Assembly: GCA_049840835.1 (NCBI GenBank)
Contig: JASGJG010000003.1
Span: 124,001-188,000 of the forward strand
DNA length: 64,000 nucleotides
Origin: JANLTX01 sp049840835
GTDB taxonomy: Bacteria > Armatimonadota > Armatimonadia > Armatimonadales > Armatimonadaceae
Reading direction: 5' to 3'
This document shows, one piece after another, positions 23,688 through 31,976 of the stretch (the first letter of the stretch is position 1; every line of letters begins with the position of its first letter). A model generated the notes under the pieces. The model saw only the letters and a program-made list of their open reading frames with translations, was not told where the DNA came from and did not search any database. The position numbers and the translations under genes are program-made.

Positions 23688-24296
23688 ATGGAGCCTTCGT
23701 CTCTCTACCCAGTCGCCCTGAACCTGCACGGCAAAACTTGCATCGTGGTTGGCGGCGGCTCGGTCGGTCGGCGCAAAGCCGATGCCCTCCGCGAGGCAGG
23801 AGCCGAGGTCACCGTACTCTCGCTAGAAACGACTGGTCCCTTTGAAGAAACCCAGCTAGAAGGTGCTTTCTTAGTTGTTGCCGCTACCGATGATCCTGCC
23901 GTAAACGATGCCGTGGCGCAGGCCGCTCACCAGCGCGGCGTTCTGCTCAACCTGGCGGCACCCGGCGAAGAAACCGACGAAGGCGACTTTGCCACCATGG
24001 CCAGCGTGCGCCGGGGAAGTCTCTTGCTCGCTGTCACCACAGGGGGGGCAGGCCCGGCCCTCTCCGCGCGCCTGAAGCGAGAGCTGCACACCCAGTTCGG
24101 TCCGGAGTGGGCGCTGCTGACAGCGCTACTGGCTGAAGCCCGCGCCGAAGCCAAAAAGCGAATTGCTGACCCTGCCGAGCGCACCGAGCGCCTCCGCGCT
24201 CTGGCCAATAGCGAGACCCTTTTAGAAAAGCTCCGCACCGGCGATTTCGAAGGCGCCATGCAAGAGACCGGCGAGCACCTTTCGATAACGCCATAG
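23688..24296 (+). CDS. Precorrin-2 dehydrogenase / sirohydrochlorin ferrochelatase
   Basis: The protein (202 residues) is the Met8p/CysG-N type enzyme that oxidises precorrin-2 with NAD and may insert iron to give siroheme. It has the nucleotide-binding loop VVGGGSVGRRKADALREAGAEV, an AATDDPAVN segment with the catalytic Asp region, and the ALSARLKREL dimerisation helix. The methyltransferase half found in CysG is missing, as is usual for stand-alone enzymes. TACAAT lies 10 bases before the ATG, so the message may have a very short leader. It begins a tetrapyrrole block with hemA. Confidence 0.9.
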   Translation: MEPSSLYPVALNLHGKTCIVVGGGSVGRRKADALREAGAEVTVLSLETTGPFEETQLEGAFLVVAATDDPAVNDAVAQAAHQRGVLLNLAAPGEETDEGDFATMASVRRGSLLLAVTTGGAGPALSARLKRELHTQFGPEWALLTALLAEARAEAKKRIADPAERTERLRALANSETLLEKLRTGDFEGAMQETGEHLSITP

Positions 24297-24356
24297 GAAC
24301 CCGGCAACCTTCGGAAACATAGCCTCTTTAAGAAAACAATTCTAAAGGAGACAGCT

Positions 24357-24848
24357 ATGACAGCCAAACACCATCAACACGTATCCGTAAAGCCATCAAT
24401 GGCTCTCGTAGGCTGGTTGTTGTTATGTTTTTCTGCAGCACTGGGTGGGGTGCTCTTCTCCACGCGTGATTGGTACGCAACCCTGGTCAAGCCTGCCTGG
24501 AGTCCGCCCGCCTGGGTCTTCGGGCCAGTATGGACAACCCTCTATGCCCTTATGGCCGTCGCAGCCTGGCTGGTCTGGCAACGCGGTGGATGGCGTGCTC
24601 AGGGTACAGCTCTAGGGCTGTTTGTAGCACAGTGGGTGCTCAACGCTCTCTGGACCCCACTGTTCTTCGGATTGCATAATGCCGGGTTGGCGTTTGCCGA
24701 AATTACAGGACTCTGGGTGACCTTGGCGGCAACTCTGTTAACCTTCTGGCGGGTGCGAAAGCTGGCGGGAATTCTGCTTCTACCTTACTTACTCTGGGTT
24801 AGCTTTGCTGCCATGCTGAACTTTAGTATCTGGCAGTTGAATCTATAG
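24357..24848 (+). CDS. TspO/MBR family membrane protein
   Basis: The protein has five membrane helices in 163 residues and the family motifs WYATLVKPAWSPPAWVFGPVWT and the ALWTPLFFGLHN helix. TspO proteins bind porphyrins and cholesterol-like molecules and take part in tetrapyrrole regulation or oxidative-stress responses. The strong ribosome binding site AAAGGAGA lies just upstream. Its place between a siroheme enzyme and hemA supports a link with tetrapyrroles. The family assignment is firm; the bound ligand is not. Confidence 0.93.
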   Translation: MTAKHHQHVSVKPSMALVGWLLLCFSAALGGVLFSTRDWYATLVKPAWSPPAWVFGPVWTTLYALMAVAAWLVWQRGGWRAQGTALGLFVAQWVLNALWTPLFFGLHNAGLAFAEITGLWVTLAATLLTFWRVRKLAGILLLPYLLWVSFAAMLNFSIWQLNL

Positions 24849-24854
24849 AGGGCG

Positions 24855-24883
24855 TTGGGAGGGGCGTCGGCAAGAGGTATACT
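24855..24883 (+). promoter_or_regulatory. Sigma-70-type promoter of hemA
   Basis: TTGGGA (24855-24860), a 17-base spacer and TATACT (24878-24883) form a good vegetative promoter ahead of hemA. The dyad ACTAATTAGT (24881-24890) overlaps the end of the -10 box and the likely transcription start, well placed for repression. AGAGGTGA before the ATG at 24924 is the ribosome binding site. Confidence 0.7.
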
Positions 24884-24923
24884 AATTAGTTGTGACTGCG
24901 GGTGAGCTACTAGAGGTGATTCC

Positions 24924-26198
24924 ATGCCTCTCGTGATGGTGGGACTATCCCACAAAACCGCGCCCGTGGAGATTCGGGAGCGTGTTGCCTTTACGGCACC
25001 GGGACGCTTGAACGATGCCCTGAACGGGCTACGAGAGGCGGGGATGAACGAGGCAGTGTTGCTCTCTACCTGTAACCGCACCGAACTCTATGTGGCAGGT
25101 GAGGCCGCAGACTCGGCGGCGCTGGTGGAGCTGCTGAAGAGCCTGCACCCGGATGCGCCTGCTGATCTGAATCGCTATTTCGAGGAGCGACGCGGGCACC
25201 GGGCAGTGGAGCATCTCTTCCGCGTGACCAGTGGCTTGGAGAGCATGGTGCTGGGGGAGAACGATATCACCCGGCAGGTGAAGGATGCCTATGGTGCCGC
25301 AGCTCAGGCTGGGCTCACCAGTGGAGTGCTGAACCCGCTTTTCCACAAAGCCCTGGAATCGTCCAAGCGCGCCCGCACGGAGCTAGATCTGACTCGCGGT
25401 GCGTTCTCTGTAGGGCATGCGGCGGCACGGTTGGCGGAGCAGCTATATGGCAATCTGCGAGGGCGTGGGATTCTGATTCTAGGCGCGGGCGATATGAGCG
25501 AGACGACCGCGCGCCACTTAAGAGCCGCCGGAGCCGATACGATTCTGGTGGCGAACCGAACGTTTGACCGGGCGGCACGCTTAGCCGAATCTCTGGGTGG
25601 GCGAGCCATTGACTACGAAGCATTTCCCGCGCAGCTACTCCGCACGGATATCGTAATCGCCTCTACCGCTGCGCCGCGCCCGATAGTTACCCGCGCGTTG
25701 ATTGAGGAAACGCTGAAGGCACGCCGCCACCGTCCACTGTTTCTCATCGATATCGCCGTTCCTAGAGATATCGAGGCGTCGGTGGGGGAACTGGAAGATG
25801 TCTATCTCTACGATATCGATGATCTTCAAGCGGTCGTAGATGCTGAGAGCGCCGAGCGCCAGCGCCGTGCGGTAAAGGCAGGAACACTGATTGCTCAGGA
25901 AGCGAAGACCTTTGTGGAAAAGTGGCGCGCCCAGCTTGCCGCAGCCCCCCTGGTAACCGCGCTTCGTGCGCGTCAGCGTGAGGTTCTGGATTCCGAGCTG
26001 GAGCGCCTATATCGGCGCCTGCCAGACTTAGACCCGGAGCAGCGGGCCGCCATTGAGACCTTCGGGGAATCCCTGTTGCAGAAGCTTGCACACGATCCCA
26101 CACGCCGTATCCATGCCTGGGCCGAAGAGGAGCCCGAGAAGCTGGATACGATTCGCGAAGTCTTCGCCCTGAACGAGGACCGGAGGGGAGAATCGTGA
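24924..26198 (+). CDS. hemA: Glutamyl-tRNA reductase
   Basis: HemA reduces the glutamate of glutamyl-tRNA to glutamate-1-semialdehyde with NADPH, the first step of C5-pathway heme synthesis. The 424-residue protein has the catalytic Cys50 in LLSTCNRTELYV, the GLESMVLGENDI signature, the NADPH-binding GAGDMSETTARHL near 190 and a C-terminal dimerisation helix region. The length is normal. It has its own promoter and overlaps the start of the next gene (GTGA), so hemA and the HemX-like gene are translated together. Confidence 0.97.
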   Translation: MPLVMVGLSHKTAPVEIRERVAFTAPGRLNDALNGLREAGMNEAVLLSTCNRTELYVAGEAADSAALVELLKSLHPDAPADLNRYFEERRGHRAVEHLFRVTSGLESMVLGENDITRQVKDAYGAAAQAGLTSGVLNPLFHKALESSKRARTELDLTRGAFSVGHAAARLAEQLYGNLRGRGILILGAGDMSETTARHLRAAGADTILVANRTFDRAARLAESLGGRAIDYEAFPAQLLRTDIVIASTAAPRPIVTRALIEETLKARRHRPLFLIDIAVPRDIEASVGELEDVYLYDIDDLQAVVDAESAERQRRAVKAGTLIAQEAKTFVEKWRAQLAAAPLVTALRARQREVLDSELERLYRRLPDLDPEQRAAIETFGESLLQKLAHDPTRRIHAWAEEEPEKLDTIREVFALNEDRRGES

Positions 26199-27031
26199 GT
26201 GCCGCGACGCTGGCGGGGACTCTGGGGTTCTATCTGCTGGCGGCGGTAGCGCTGGGGGCTTCTGTGTTTCTGCAGCAGGCGCGCCTGAGAACAGCAGGCT
26301 GGATACTGGCGGGGTTGGGAGCTGTCATGCACATGGCGGCTATCGGGCTGCGGTGCGCCGAGCTGCACCGGACCCCCTTTGCTACCTCAGCGGAGTCGCT
26401 CTCGTTGCTGGCCTGGCTGCTAGTGCTACTCTATCTGGGCGCACAGGCGCTCTGGCGGCTGACTGCCGCAGGCGCTATCTCTATGGGGCTGGCCTTTCTG
26501 CTGGTCTTCATGGCCGGACGCATTGGTGATGCCACAACGAAGCAAGCAATATCGCCGATGCTAAACGAGCAGTCGGTCTCCCTGCACGTGGTAGCCACTC
26601 TGGCCGGGCTGGGGGCGTTCGCGCTGGCTTCCTGCTGTGGCGCGCTCTTTCTCATCGAGCAGCGCCTGCTGAAGTCCAAGCGGTCGTTAGAGTGGCTCCA
26701 GCGCCTTCCTCCACTCATGGTGGTAGACCGTGCGGCGCTCACTCTCGCGGCTATCGGTTTCCCGCTGCTTACCCTGGGGATTCTCTCAGGACTGGTGCGC
26801 GCTCTGGGTGGTGGCATGGCTCCCGGCTGGGCAACAGACCCCAAGCTGCTACTGGCGTATGCGGCATGGGGTGTCTACGGGGTATATCTGTTGGTACGCC
26901 TTCTGGCAAGCTGGTCGCCATCGCGCGCTGCTATCGCTTTGCTGGTTGGATTGCTGTTAAGTCTACTGGTTTTTGTGGCGCCGACCGCCTCACACCACTT
27001 TCTGGTAGAAGAACCGGTAAAAATACAATAA
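26195..27031 (+). CDS. HemX/CcsA-type cytochrome c assembly membrane protein
   Basis: The protein (278 residues) has about eight membrane helices and matches the cytochrome c assembly (CcsA/CcmC-like) family: SVSLHVVATLAGLGAFALASCCGALFLIEQ and the C-terminal WVxxYGVY-like stretch (YAAWGVYGVYLLVRL), with a conserved His near 130 and another near the C-terminus (SHHFLV). In many bacteria the gene after hemA is this HemX-type protein, thought to control HemA level or to handle heme. The GTG start overlaps the hemA stop. The canonical Trp-rich heme motif is weak, so a HemX role fits better than a full CcsA. Confidence 0.85.
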   Translation: MSAATLAGTLGFYLLAAVALGASVFLQQARLRTAGWILAGLGAVMHMAAIGLRCAELHRTPFATSAESLSLLAWLLVLLYLGAQALWRLTAAGAISMGLAFLLVFMAGRIGDATTKQAISPMLNEQSVSLHVVATLAGLGAFALASCCGALFLIEQRLLKSKRSLEWLQRLPPLMVVDRAALTLAAIGFPLLTLGILSGLVRALGGGMAPGWATDPKLLLAYAAWGVYGVYLLVRLLASWSPSRAAIALLVGLLLSLLVFVAPTASHHFLVEEPVKIQ

Positions 27032-27080
27032 AGAGAGAGAATCTCGGGCCATCTGCCGATACTTAAGGTGAGTACCTGCC

Positions 27081-28289
27081 ATGGCCATAGCCCAAGCCCT
27101 ACCCACTGCCAATCCCAGACATGCCCCTGCCCCTGTAACGATGAATGAGATTCTGGAAGGAGATGCTCCCTTTACCGATGCCAACCGGCGTGTCCGCTAT
27201 AAACTGCTGGATGCCTGGCGCGGTCTAGCTGCTCTCGCTGTCGTTGCGCTCCATGGGGGCGTTCCGTTGTTAGACGGGCCGCTCAAGGACCTGGCCCACG
27301 GTCCCTGGGGAGTGTTGCTCTACGGCGCTCTGGGAGTGCAGTTCTTCTTTGTTATCAGTGGCTACTGTATTGCCGGCGCTGCTGTGCAACACCTGGTGGA
27401 CTATGGCGACCCCCTGGCGTTCATCAAGGCCCGCCTGCGCCGCATCTGGCCCGCCTATCTGGCTTCGGTAGTGCTGGCACTGTTGATTCGACCCATTCAG
27501 CAGGGATTGGTCTCCGCTGGCCTGATCGACCCGATAGAAAAGTCCACACTAACCACGCAGATGCTGATGGACCCCAAATGGATTCTGTCGCATCTGACCA
27601 TTACTCAGGTGCCTCTGGGCACCAAGATGCTGGTAGGCCTCTATTGGACCCTATGCTACGAAGTGGCTTTCTATGCCGTCGTTGCTCTACTGCTGCTGCC
27701 TATCTGGCGGCTAAGCTGGCGCGGCGTGCTGGGAATGCTGCATGTGATCACGCTTGGCGCGCTCACTTTGCTGGTCCTCAAGCCTGAGCTACGCTTCTTT
27801 CCGCTAGACCTCTGGCCTCTCTTCGGCATGGGGGTAATACTCTACGACCTCACCCGAAACCCGAAAAGCTGGGGCGTGGCGCTGACGGCGATTACCGCAG
27901 CCGCCCTGACAATTACCTTCATCTACCTGCACACGTGGGGCGGTGGGGGCTTAATGCTTACCAGCCGGGTGCAGTTCGGCGCCGGACTTACCTTTGCCTT
28001 CGTGCTCTGGTTACTGCGCCGCTATGATAATGAGTTATCGAAATGGGCGCTATTCCGTGGGCTAGGCCGCATCGGAGTGTTCAGCTATAGTGTCTATCTG
28101 GCGCATATTCCCCTGCGCAGTCTCTTTGTGGGCGCGTTCTCCAAAGCCGGGCTTGCCACGCCGCAGACCTTCTGGCTGGTGCCCGTGCTCTTCGTTCCGC
28201 TAGCTTTGCTAGGCGGGTGGCTCTTCCACCTCGCCTTCGAGCGCCCCTGGATCAAGAATAAACTCCCCCGCTGGATCTACGGAGAGTAG
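27081..28289 (+). CDS. Acyltransferase family 3 membrane protein
   Basis: The protein (402 residues, about ten membrane helices) begins with the family motif YKLLDAWRGLAALAVVALHGG, with the catalytic-type His58, followed by FFVISGYCI and RLRRIWPAY. Family members (OafA/YrhL type) transfer acyl groups from acyl-CoA to carbohydrates of the cell envelope. The cytoplasmic N-terminal 35 residues are Pro- and Ala-rich. AAGGTGAG lies upstream of the ATG. No polysaccharide genes are adjacent, so the acceptor is unknown. Confidence 0.9.
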   Translation: MAIAQALPTANPRHAPAPVTMNEILEGDAPFTDANRRVRYKLLDAWRGLAALAVVALHGGVPLLDGPLKDLAHGPWGVLLYGALGVQFFFVISGYCIAGAAVQHLVDYGDPLAFIKARLRRIWPAYLASVVLALLIRPIQQGLVSAGLIDPIEKSTLTTQMLMDPKWILSHLTITQVPLGTKMLVGLYWTLCYEVAFYAVVALLLLPIWRLSWRGVLGMLHVITLGALTLLVLKPELRFFPLDLWPLFGMGVILYDLTRNPKSWGVALTAITAAALTITFIYLHTWGGGGLMLTSRVQFGAGLTFAFVLWLLRRYDNELSKWALFRGLGRIGVFSYSVYLAHIPLRSLFVGAFSKAGLATPQTFWLVPVLFVPLALLGGWLFHLAFERPWIKNKLPRWIYGE

Positions 28290-28294
28290 AGAGA

Positions 28295-28446
28295 GCCCTC
28301 ACCCCTAGCCCCTCTCCCAAAGTCCTTCCTTCGTCAGGCCCTAATGGGAGAGGGGAACCCGAAAAGGCGAATGGAAATTTCTCCCCTTCTCCCATAGAGG
28401 CGCGAAGAATGAGGGACGTTGGGAGAAGGGGCAGGGGGATGAGGGC
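28295..28446. repeat. Palindromic intergenic repeat with GCCCTCACCCC-type ends
   Basis: About 152 bases between convergent genes begin GCCCTCACCCCTAGCCCCTC and end with a near-complementary GGGGCAGGGGGATGAGGGC, so the element is an imperfect inverted repeat. Repeats beginning CCTCACCCC...GCCCCTCTCCC are common dispersed palindromes in several phyla. It may act as a bidirectional terminator. Its ends differ from those of the 35418 and 50861 elements. Confidence 0.65.
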
Positions 28447-28448
28447 AC

Positions 28449-29336
28449 TTACCGCCGTCGTGGATCTAGAGCATCCCGCAGGCCGTCGCCGAGGAAGTTT
28501 AGCGCCAGCACGGTAATGGCAAGGCAGCTCGCGGGCAGAACCAGCAGACGCGGCTCGGTCCGGTAGTACTCCAGGGCATCGTTGATCATACGGCCCCAGC
28601 TCGGAAAGGGGCGCTGCACCCCGATTCCTAAGAAGGAAAGCGTGGCCTCCGCCAGAATCACGCCCGCGATATCCACAGTCACGGCAACCATGAGTGGGGA
28701 GAGCAGGTTCGGCAGAATATGATTCCACAGAATACGCCGGTTGCTGGCTCCTAAAGCGCGCGATGCCTCCACGAACTCTCGCTTACGGAGTGTGAGCACC
28801 TGCCCGCGTACCAGGCGGGCTAGCGGTGGCCACCCGGTGAATCCTAATGAGAGAATCACCAGAGTCATAGAGAGCGTAGGCGAGGAGCCCGCCGCACCGA
28901 GCGTACCCAGGAGCAGAATGGCCAATAGCACATCAGGGAAGGCCAGCAGAACATCCGTGAGGCGCATGAGAAGCTGATCCAGCCAGCCACCGAAGTAGCC
29001 CGCAATCAGCCCCACCAGCACCCCGATGGTGACCACAAAGGCTTCTACGCCCAGCGCGACCAATAGGGAGATACGCGCGCCGTACATCAGGCGGCTCAGG
29101 GTGTCTCTGCCCAGCTCATCAGTGCCCAGAGGATGCTTGCCGCCAGGCGGTAGGAGCTTGTCAGAGAGCGTTTGTGCTTCGAACCCATAGGGGGCCAGCA
29201 GTGGTGCAAATAGAGCAGTCAGTACAATCAGGCCCAGCACAATCAAGCTGCCGAAGGCCAAGGGGTTTCGGCGCAGACGTGCCAAGAACGTGGGGGATGG
29301 CGGTGGGATCTCTTCTTCATACACCGCAGTGGTCAT
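28449..29336 (-). CDS. Oligopeptide/dipeptide ABC transporter permease (OppC/DppC type)
   Basis: The protein (295 residues) has the OppC layout: an N-terminal cytoplasmic extension, a first helix (LAFGSLIVLGLIVLTALFAPLLAP), the periplasmic motif HPLGTDELGRDTLSRLMYGARISL, and the EAA loop EASRALGASNRRILWNHILPN that contacts the ATPases. It pairs with the OppB-type permease, whose stop it overlaps by 4 bases. No OppD/OppF ATPase is in the window, so it must use ATPases encoded elsewhere. Confidence 0.95.
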   Translation of the reverse strand: MTTAVYEEEIPPPSPTFLARLRRNPLAFGSLIVLGLIVLTALFAPLLAPYGFEAQTLSDKLLPPGGKHPLGTDELGRDTLSRLMYGARISLLVALGVEAFVVTIGVLVGLIAGYFGGWLDQLLMRLTDVLLAFPDVLLAILLLGTLGAAGSSPTLSMTLVILSLGFTGWPPLARLVRGQVLTLRKREFVEASRALGASNRRILWNHILPNLLSPLMVAVTVDIAGVILAEATLSFLGIGVQRPFPSWGRMINDALEYYRTEPRLLVLPASCLAITVLALNFLGDGLRDALDPRRR

Positions 29337-30304
29337 ACGTTCGCCCTCCGCACCAGAGCGCCACCCACACGAGCACGCGGATCGATAACACCGTAGAGGA
29401 TATCCACCACCAGGTTAATCAGCACGAAACCAGCCGCCATGAGCAGGGCCAGCCCCTGAACCACCGGGTAATCGCGCCGCATGATAGAGGCAATGGATTC
29501 GTTGCCGATACCCGGAATCGTAAAGAACGTCTCTACCACGAACGAGCCGGAGAGCAGGTAGCCAAATGTAGTACCTGTGACCGTGAGAATCGGGGGCAAC
29601 GCGTTCTTCAGCGCATGCTTGAACAGCACGGTGGCCGTAGAGAGGCCCTTGGCACGGGCGGTGCGCACATAGTCCTGACTCAGCACATCCAGCATGGCGG
29701 AGCGGGTCAGTCGGGCGATCAGAGCGGCGGAGCGTGCGGCCAGCACCAGTACGGGCAGAACAAAGAACTGCGGCTGGGTAAGCCCAGTAGTCAAGGAGAA
29801 CCCGATCACGGGTAGCCAGCCCATACGCACAGAGAGCAGCAATACCAGTGCTGGACCCAGCACAAAGCTGGGCAGGGCCACGCCGACCAGAGCCAGAGCC
29901 ATTGCCAGCCGGTCGGGGAGTTTGTTTGCCCAGACCGCCGCCAGAATCCCTAGGGGGATGCCAATCACCAGCGAGGTAATCAGGGATAGCGTTGCCAGCA
30001 GGGCGGTGTTGGGAAAGCCTCTGGCGATAATCTGGCGTACCGGTTCATTGCCAGGCTGATAGCTGTTTCCCAGGTCCCCGTGAAAAACGAGGTTGCCCAC
30101 GTAGCTGCCGAAGCGCACCAGAGGCGGGCGATTCAGCCCCATCTGCTCCCGCAGCCGTGCTTTCGATTCCGGAGTAGCCTTCTCGCCCAGAATTACCTCC
30201 GCCGGGTCACCGGGCGCCAGGTACGACGAAAAGAACACCAGCGCGCAGATAGCGAGCAGAGTGGGAACCGCTAGAGCCAGCCGCCCGAGGATATACCGGA
30301 GCAT
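29333..30304 (-). CDS. Oligopeptide/dipeptide ABC transporter permease (OppB/DppB type)
   Basis: Starting at 30304 (AGGG upstream) the protein is 323 residues and begins with MLRYILGRLALAVPTLL, the standard OppB start; the frame extends to 30361 but that would overlap the binding-protein gene. It has about six helices, the PGDPAEVILGEKATPE motif after the first helix, and the EAA loop VRTARAKGLSTATVLFKHAL. It forms the membrane channel with the OppC-type protein for uptake of peptides or similar ligands. Confidence 0.95.
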   Translation of the reverse strand: MLRYILGRLALAVPTLLAICALVFFSSYLAPGDPAEVILGEKATPESKARLREQMGLNRPPLVRFGSYVGNLVFHGDLGNSYQPGNEPVRQIIARGFPNTALLATLSLITSLVIGIPLGILAAVWANKLPDRLAMALALVGVALPSFVLGPALVLLLSVRMGWLPVIGFSLTTGLTQPQFFVLPVLVLAARSAALIARLTRSAMLDVLSQDYVRTARAKGLSTATVLFKHALKNALPPILTVTGTTFGYLLSGSFVVETFFTIPGIGNESIASIMRRDYPVVQGLALLMAAGFVLINLVVDILYGVIDPRARVGGALVRRANV

Positions 30305-30311
30305 GAAAGCC

Positions 30312-31961
30312 CTATTTAATTTCCGTGGTGATGTGCGGTAGATGCCCCATGAGCGAGTCACGAATACCAGTCACGTGGGGCTTCATCAGCTCCATATCCT
30401 TCTGGAAGTACAGAGGCACCCACGGCGCATCGTCTACCACGATTTCCTCAGCCTTGTGATACAGTTCCAGGCGTTTCTTGGGGTCTGTAGAGGCATCCGC
30501 TTCCTTGCACAGCGCATCGTAGGCTGGGTTGGAGTAGCCGGTGTGGTTCTCCGGGGCGCCCGTGGCCAGCAATAGTGAGAGGAAGTTCTGCGCGTCGATA
30601 TAGTCCGCCGACCAGCGCATGTGGAAGAAGTCATGCTTGTTGTCATTGTTCATCTTCAGGTAGGCGGCCCACTCCATCTCCTGAAGGTTCACATTGACCC
30701 CAATCTGCGCGAGCTGCTCTTTCACTACCTCAGCAGTCTTGCGCAGGTCGGACACCTGCTCACGGAAGCTGAGAGTGAGCGGGGGCAAGCCCTTGCCATC
30801 GGGGAAGCCTGCTTCGGCCAGAAGTGCCTTGGCCTTGGCCGGGTCGTAGTTTAATCCCTTGAGGTTCGGGTCGAAGCCGGGAATACCCTTGGGTAGTACG
30901 CCCTCAGCCTTCTGGTTCACACCTAGAAGCACGTTCTTTACAATCGCATCTTTGTCAATGGCGTGGGCGAATGCCTGGCGGACCTTCTTGTTCTTGAACG
31001 GCGCGTAGTTGGTCTGGTTGATACCCAGGTAGAACGTGGCGGCGCGGTCCCAGAGCTTGATCTCGTCTTTCAGAGCCGGGTTCTGAGAATCGGCTTCGTA
31101 GTTGCTCTTTTCCTCGTTCACATAGTCCAGCTGACCAGCATCATAGAGATTACGTGCGGTCTTGGTATCCAGAATCACTGGGCGCTCAATCTTGGTGAGT
31201 TTGGGCTTGCCCTGCCAGTAGGCATCGTTAGCGACCAGAACTGCCTTAGAGCGCGGCACATACTCGCTGAGCTTGAAAGGGCCGGTACCAATGGCGGTCT
31301 TCTCATTGAGCGTGTTGCCGCCGGTGGGAGACTTGTCACCCTTATCCACTTCTTCTTTGGCAATCACATAGGCTGTAGGATAGGTGAGCTTGCCCAGGAA
31401 ATAGGCGCGCGGCGCAACCAGGGTGATTACCACGGTCTTGGGATCGGGGGCTTTCAGGCCCTTGACCTCAGTGGCCTGACCCTTGGCGAAGGCCTCGGCG
31501 CCTTCGATATCGTTCAGGTAGTTCAGCGCCACCGGGGAGTTGATGTTCTTGTTCAGCGAGCGGGTGATGGAGTAGACCACATCGTCCGCCGTGACTGCGC
31601 GGCCATTATGGAACTTCACGCCATCGCGAATCTTGAATGTGTAGGTCTTGCCATCCGCGCTGATCTCCGGCATCTTCTCGGCAATCAGCGGAACAACCTC
31701 GCTCTTCTCGTTCCAGCCCACCAGACCCTCATACATGTTCTGGAGCATATCGATCGTGGGGCCGTCTTGAACCAGAGCGGGGTCCAGCGTGGTGGGGTTG
31801 GCTGTGAGCGGGTAGCGCAGCACGCCTGATACCTTACCTGCTCCGCCACCGCCGCCTGCGGAGCCGCCGCCACTACCGGGGCAGCCAGCCAGAAGGGGCA
31901 TCAGAGAAAGAGAGAGGGCCGCAAGCAGCGCCCGGCGACGAGAAAATCCGAGGAGTTGCAC
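30312..31961 (-). CDS. Extracellular solute-binding lipoprotein (SBP family 5)
   Basis: The protein (549 residues) has a lipoprotein signal (SLSLMPLLAGC) followed by a Gly/Ser linker and the family-5 fold: RYPLTANPTTLDPALVQDG, YTFKIRDGVKFHNGRAVTADDVVYS, and KKVRQAFAHAIDK. It captures peptides or other ligands for the adjacent permeases; ligand class cannot be told from sequence. The start is a GTG at 31961 with no ribosome binding site, but an extended -10 box lies exactly where a leaderless transcript would begin. It can also be co-transcribed with the upstream genes. Confidence 0.95.
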   Translation of the reverse strand: MQLLGFSRRRALLAALSLSLMPLLAGCPGSGGGSAGGGGGAGKVSGVLRYPLTANPTTLDPALVQDGPTIDMLQNMYEGLVGWNEKSEVVPLIAEKMPEISADGKTYTFKIRDGVKFHNGRAVTADDVVYSITRSLNKNINSPVALNYLNDIEGAEAFAKGQATEVKGLKAPDPKTVVITLVAPRAYFLGKLTYPTAYVIAKEEVDKGDKSPTGGNTLNEKTAIGTGPFKLSEYVPRSKAVLVANDAYWQGKPKLTKIERPVILDTKTARNLYDAGQLDYVNEEKSNYEADSQNPALKDEIKLWDRAATFYLGINQTNYAPFKNKKVRQAFAHAIDKDAIVKNVLLGVNQKAEGVLPKGIPGFDPNLKGLNYDPAKAKALLAEAGFPDGKGLPPLTLSFREQVSDLRKTAEVVKEQLAQIGVNVNLQEMEWAAYLKMNNDNKHDFFHMRWSADYIDAQNFLSLLLATGAPENHTGYSNPAYDALCKEADASTDPKKRLELYHKAEEIVVDDAPWVPLYFQKDMELMKPHVTGIRDSLMGHLPHITTEIK

Positions 31962-31967
31962 GCGCGG

Positions 31968-31976
31968 ATTATAGCA
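31968..31976 (-). promoter_or_regulatory. Extended -10 promoter for a leaderless binding-protein message
   Basis: On the minus strand TGCTATAAT is followed by CCGCGC and then the GTG start codon. An extended TGN-TATAAT needs no good -35, and transcription would begin at or next to the GTG. The box overlaps the end of the upstream TPR-like gene. Confidence 0.6.

Noticed and set aside
28449..31961. Complete Opp/Dpp importer
   Set aside because: Binding protein and two permeases are present, but no ATPase genes.
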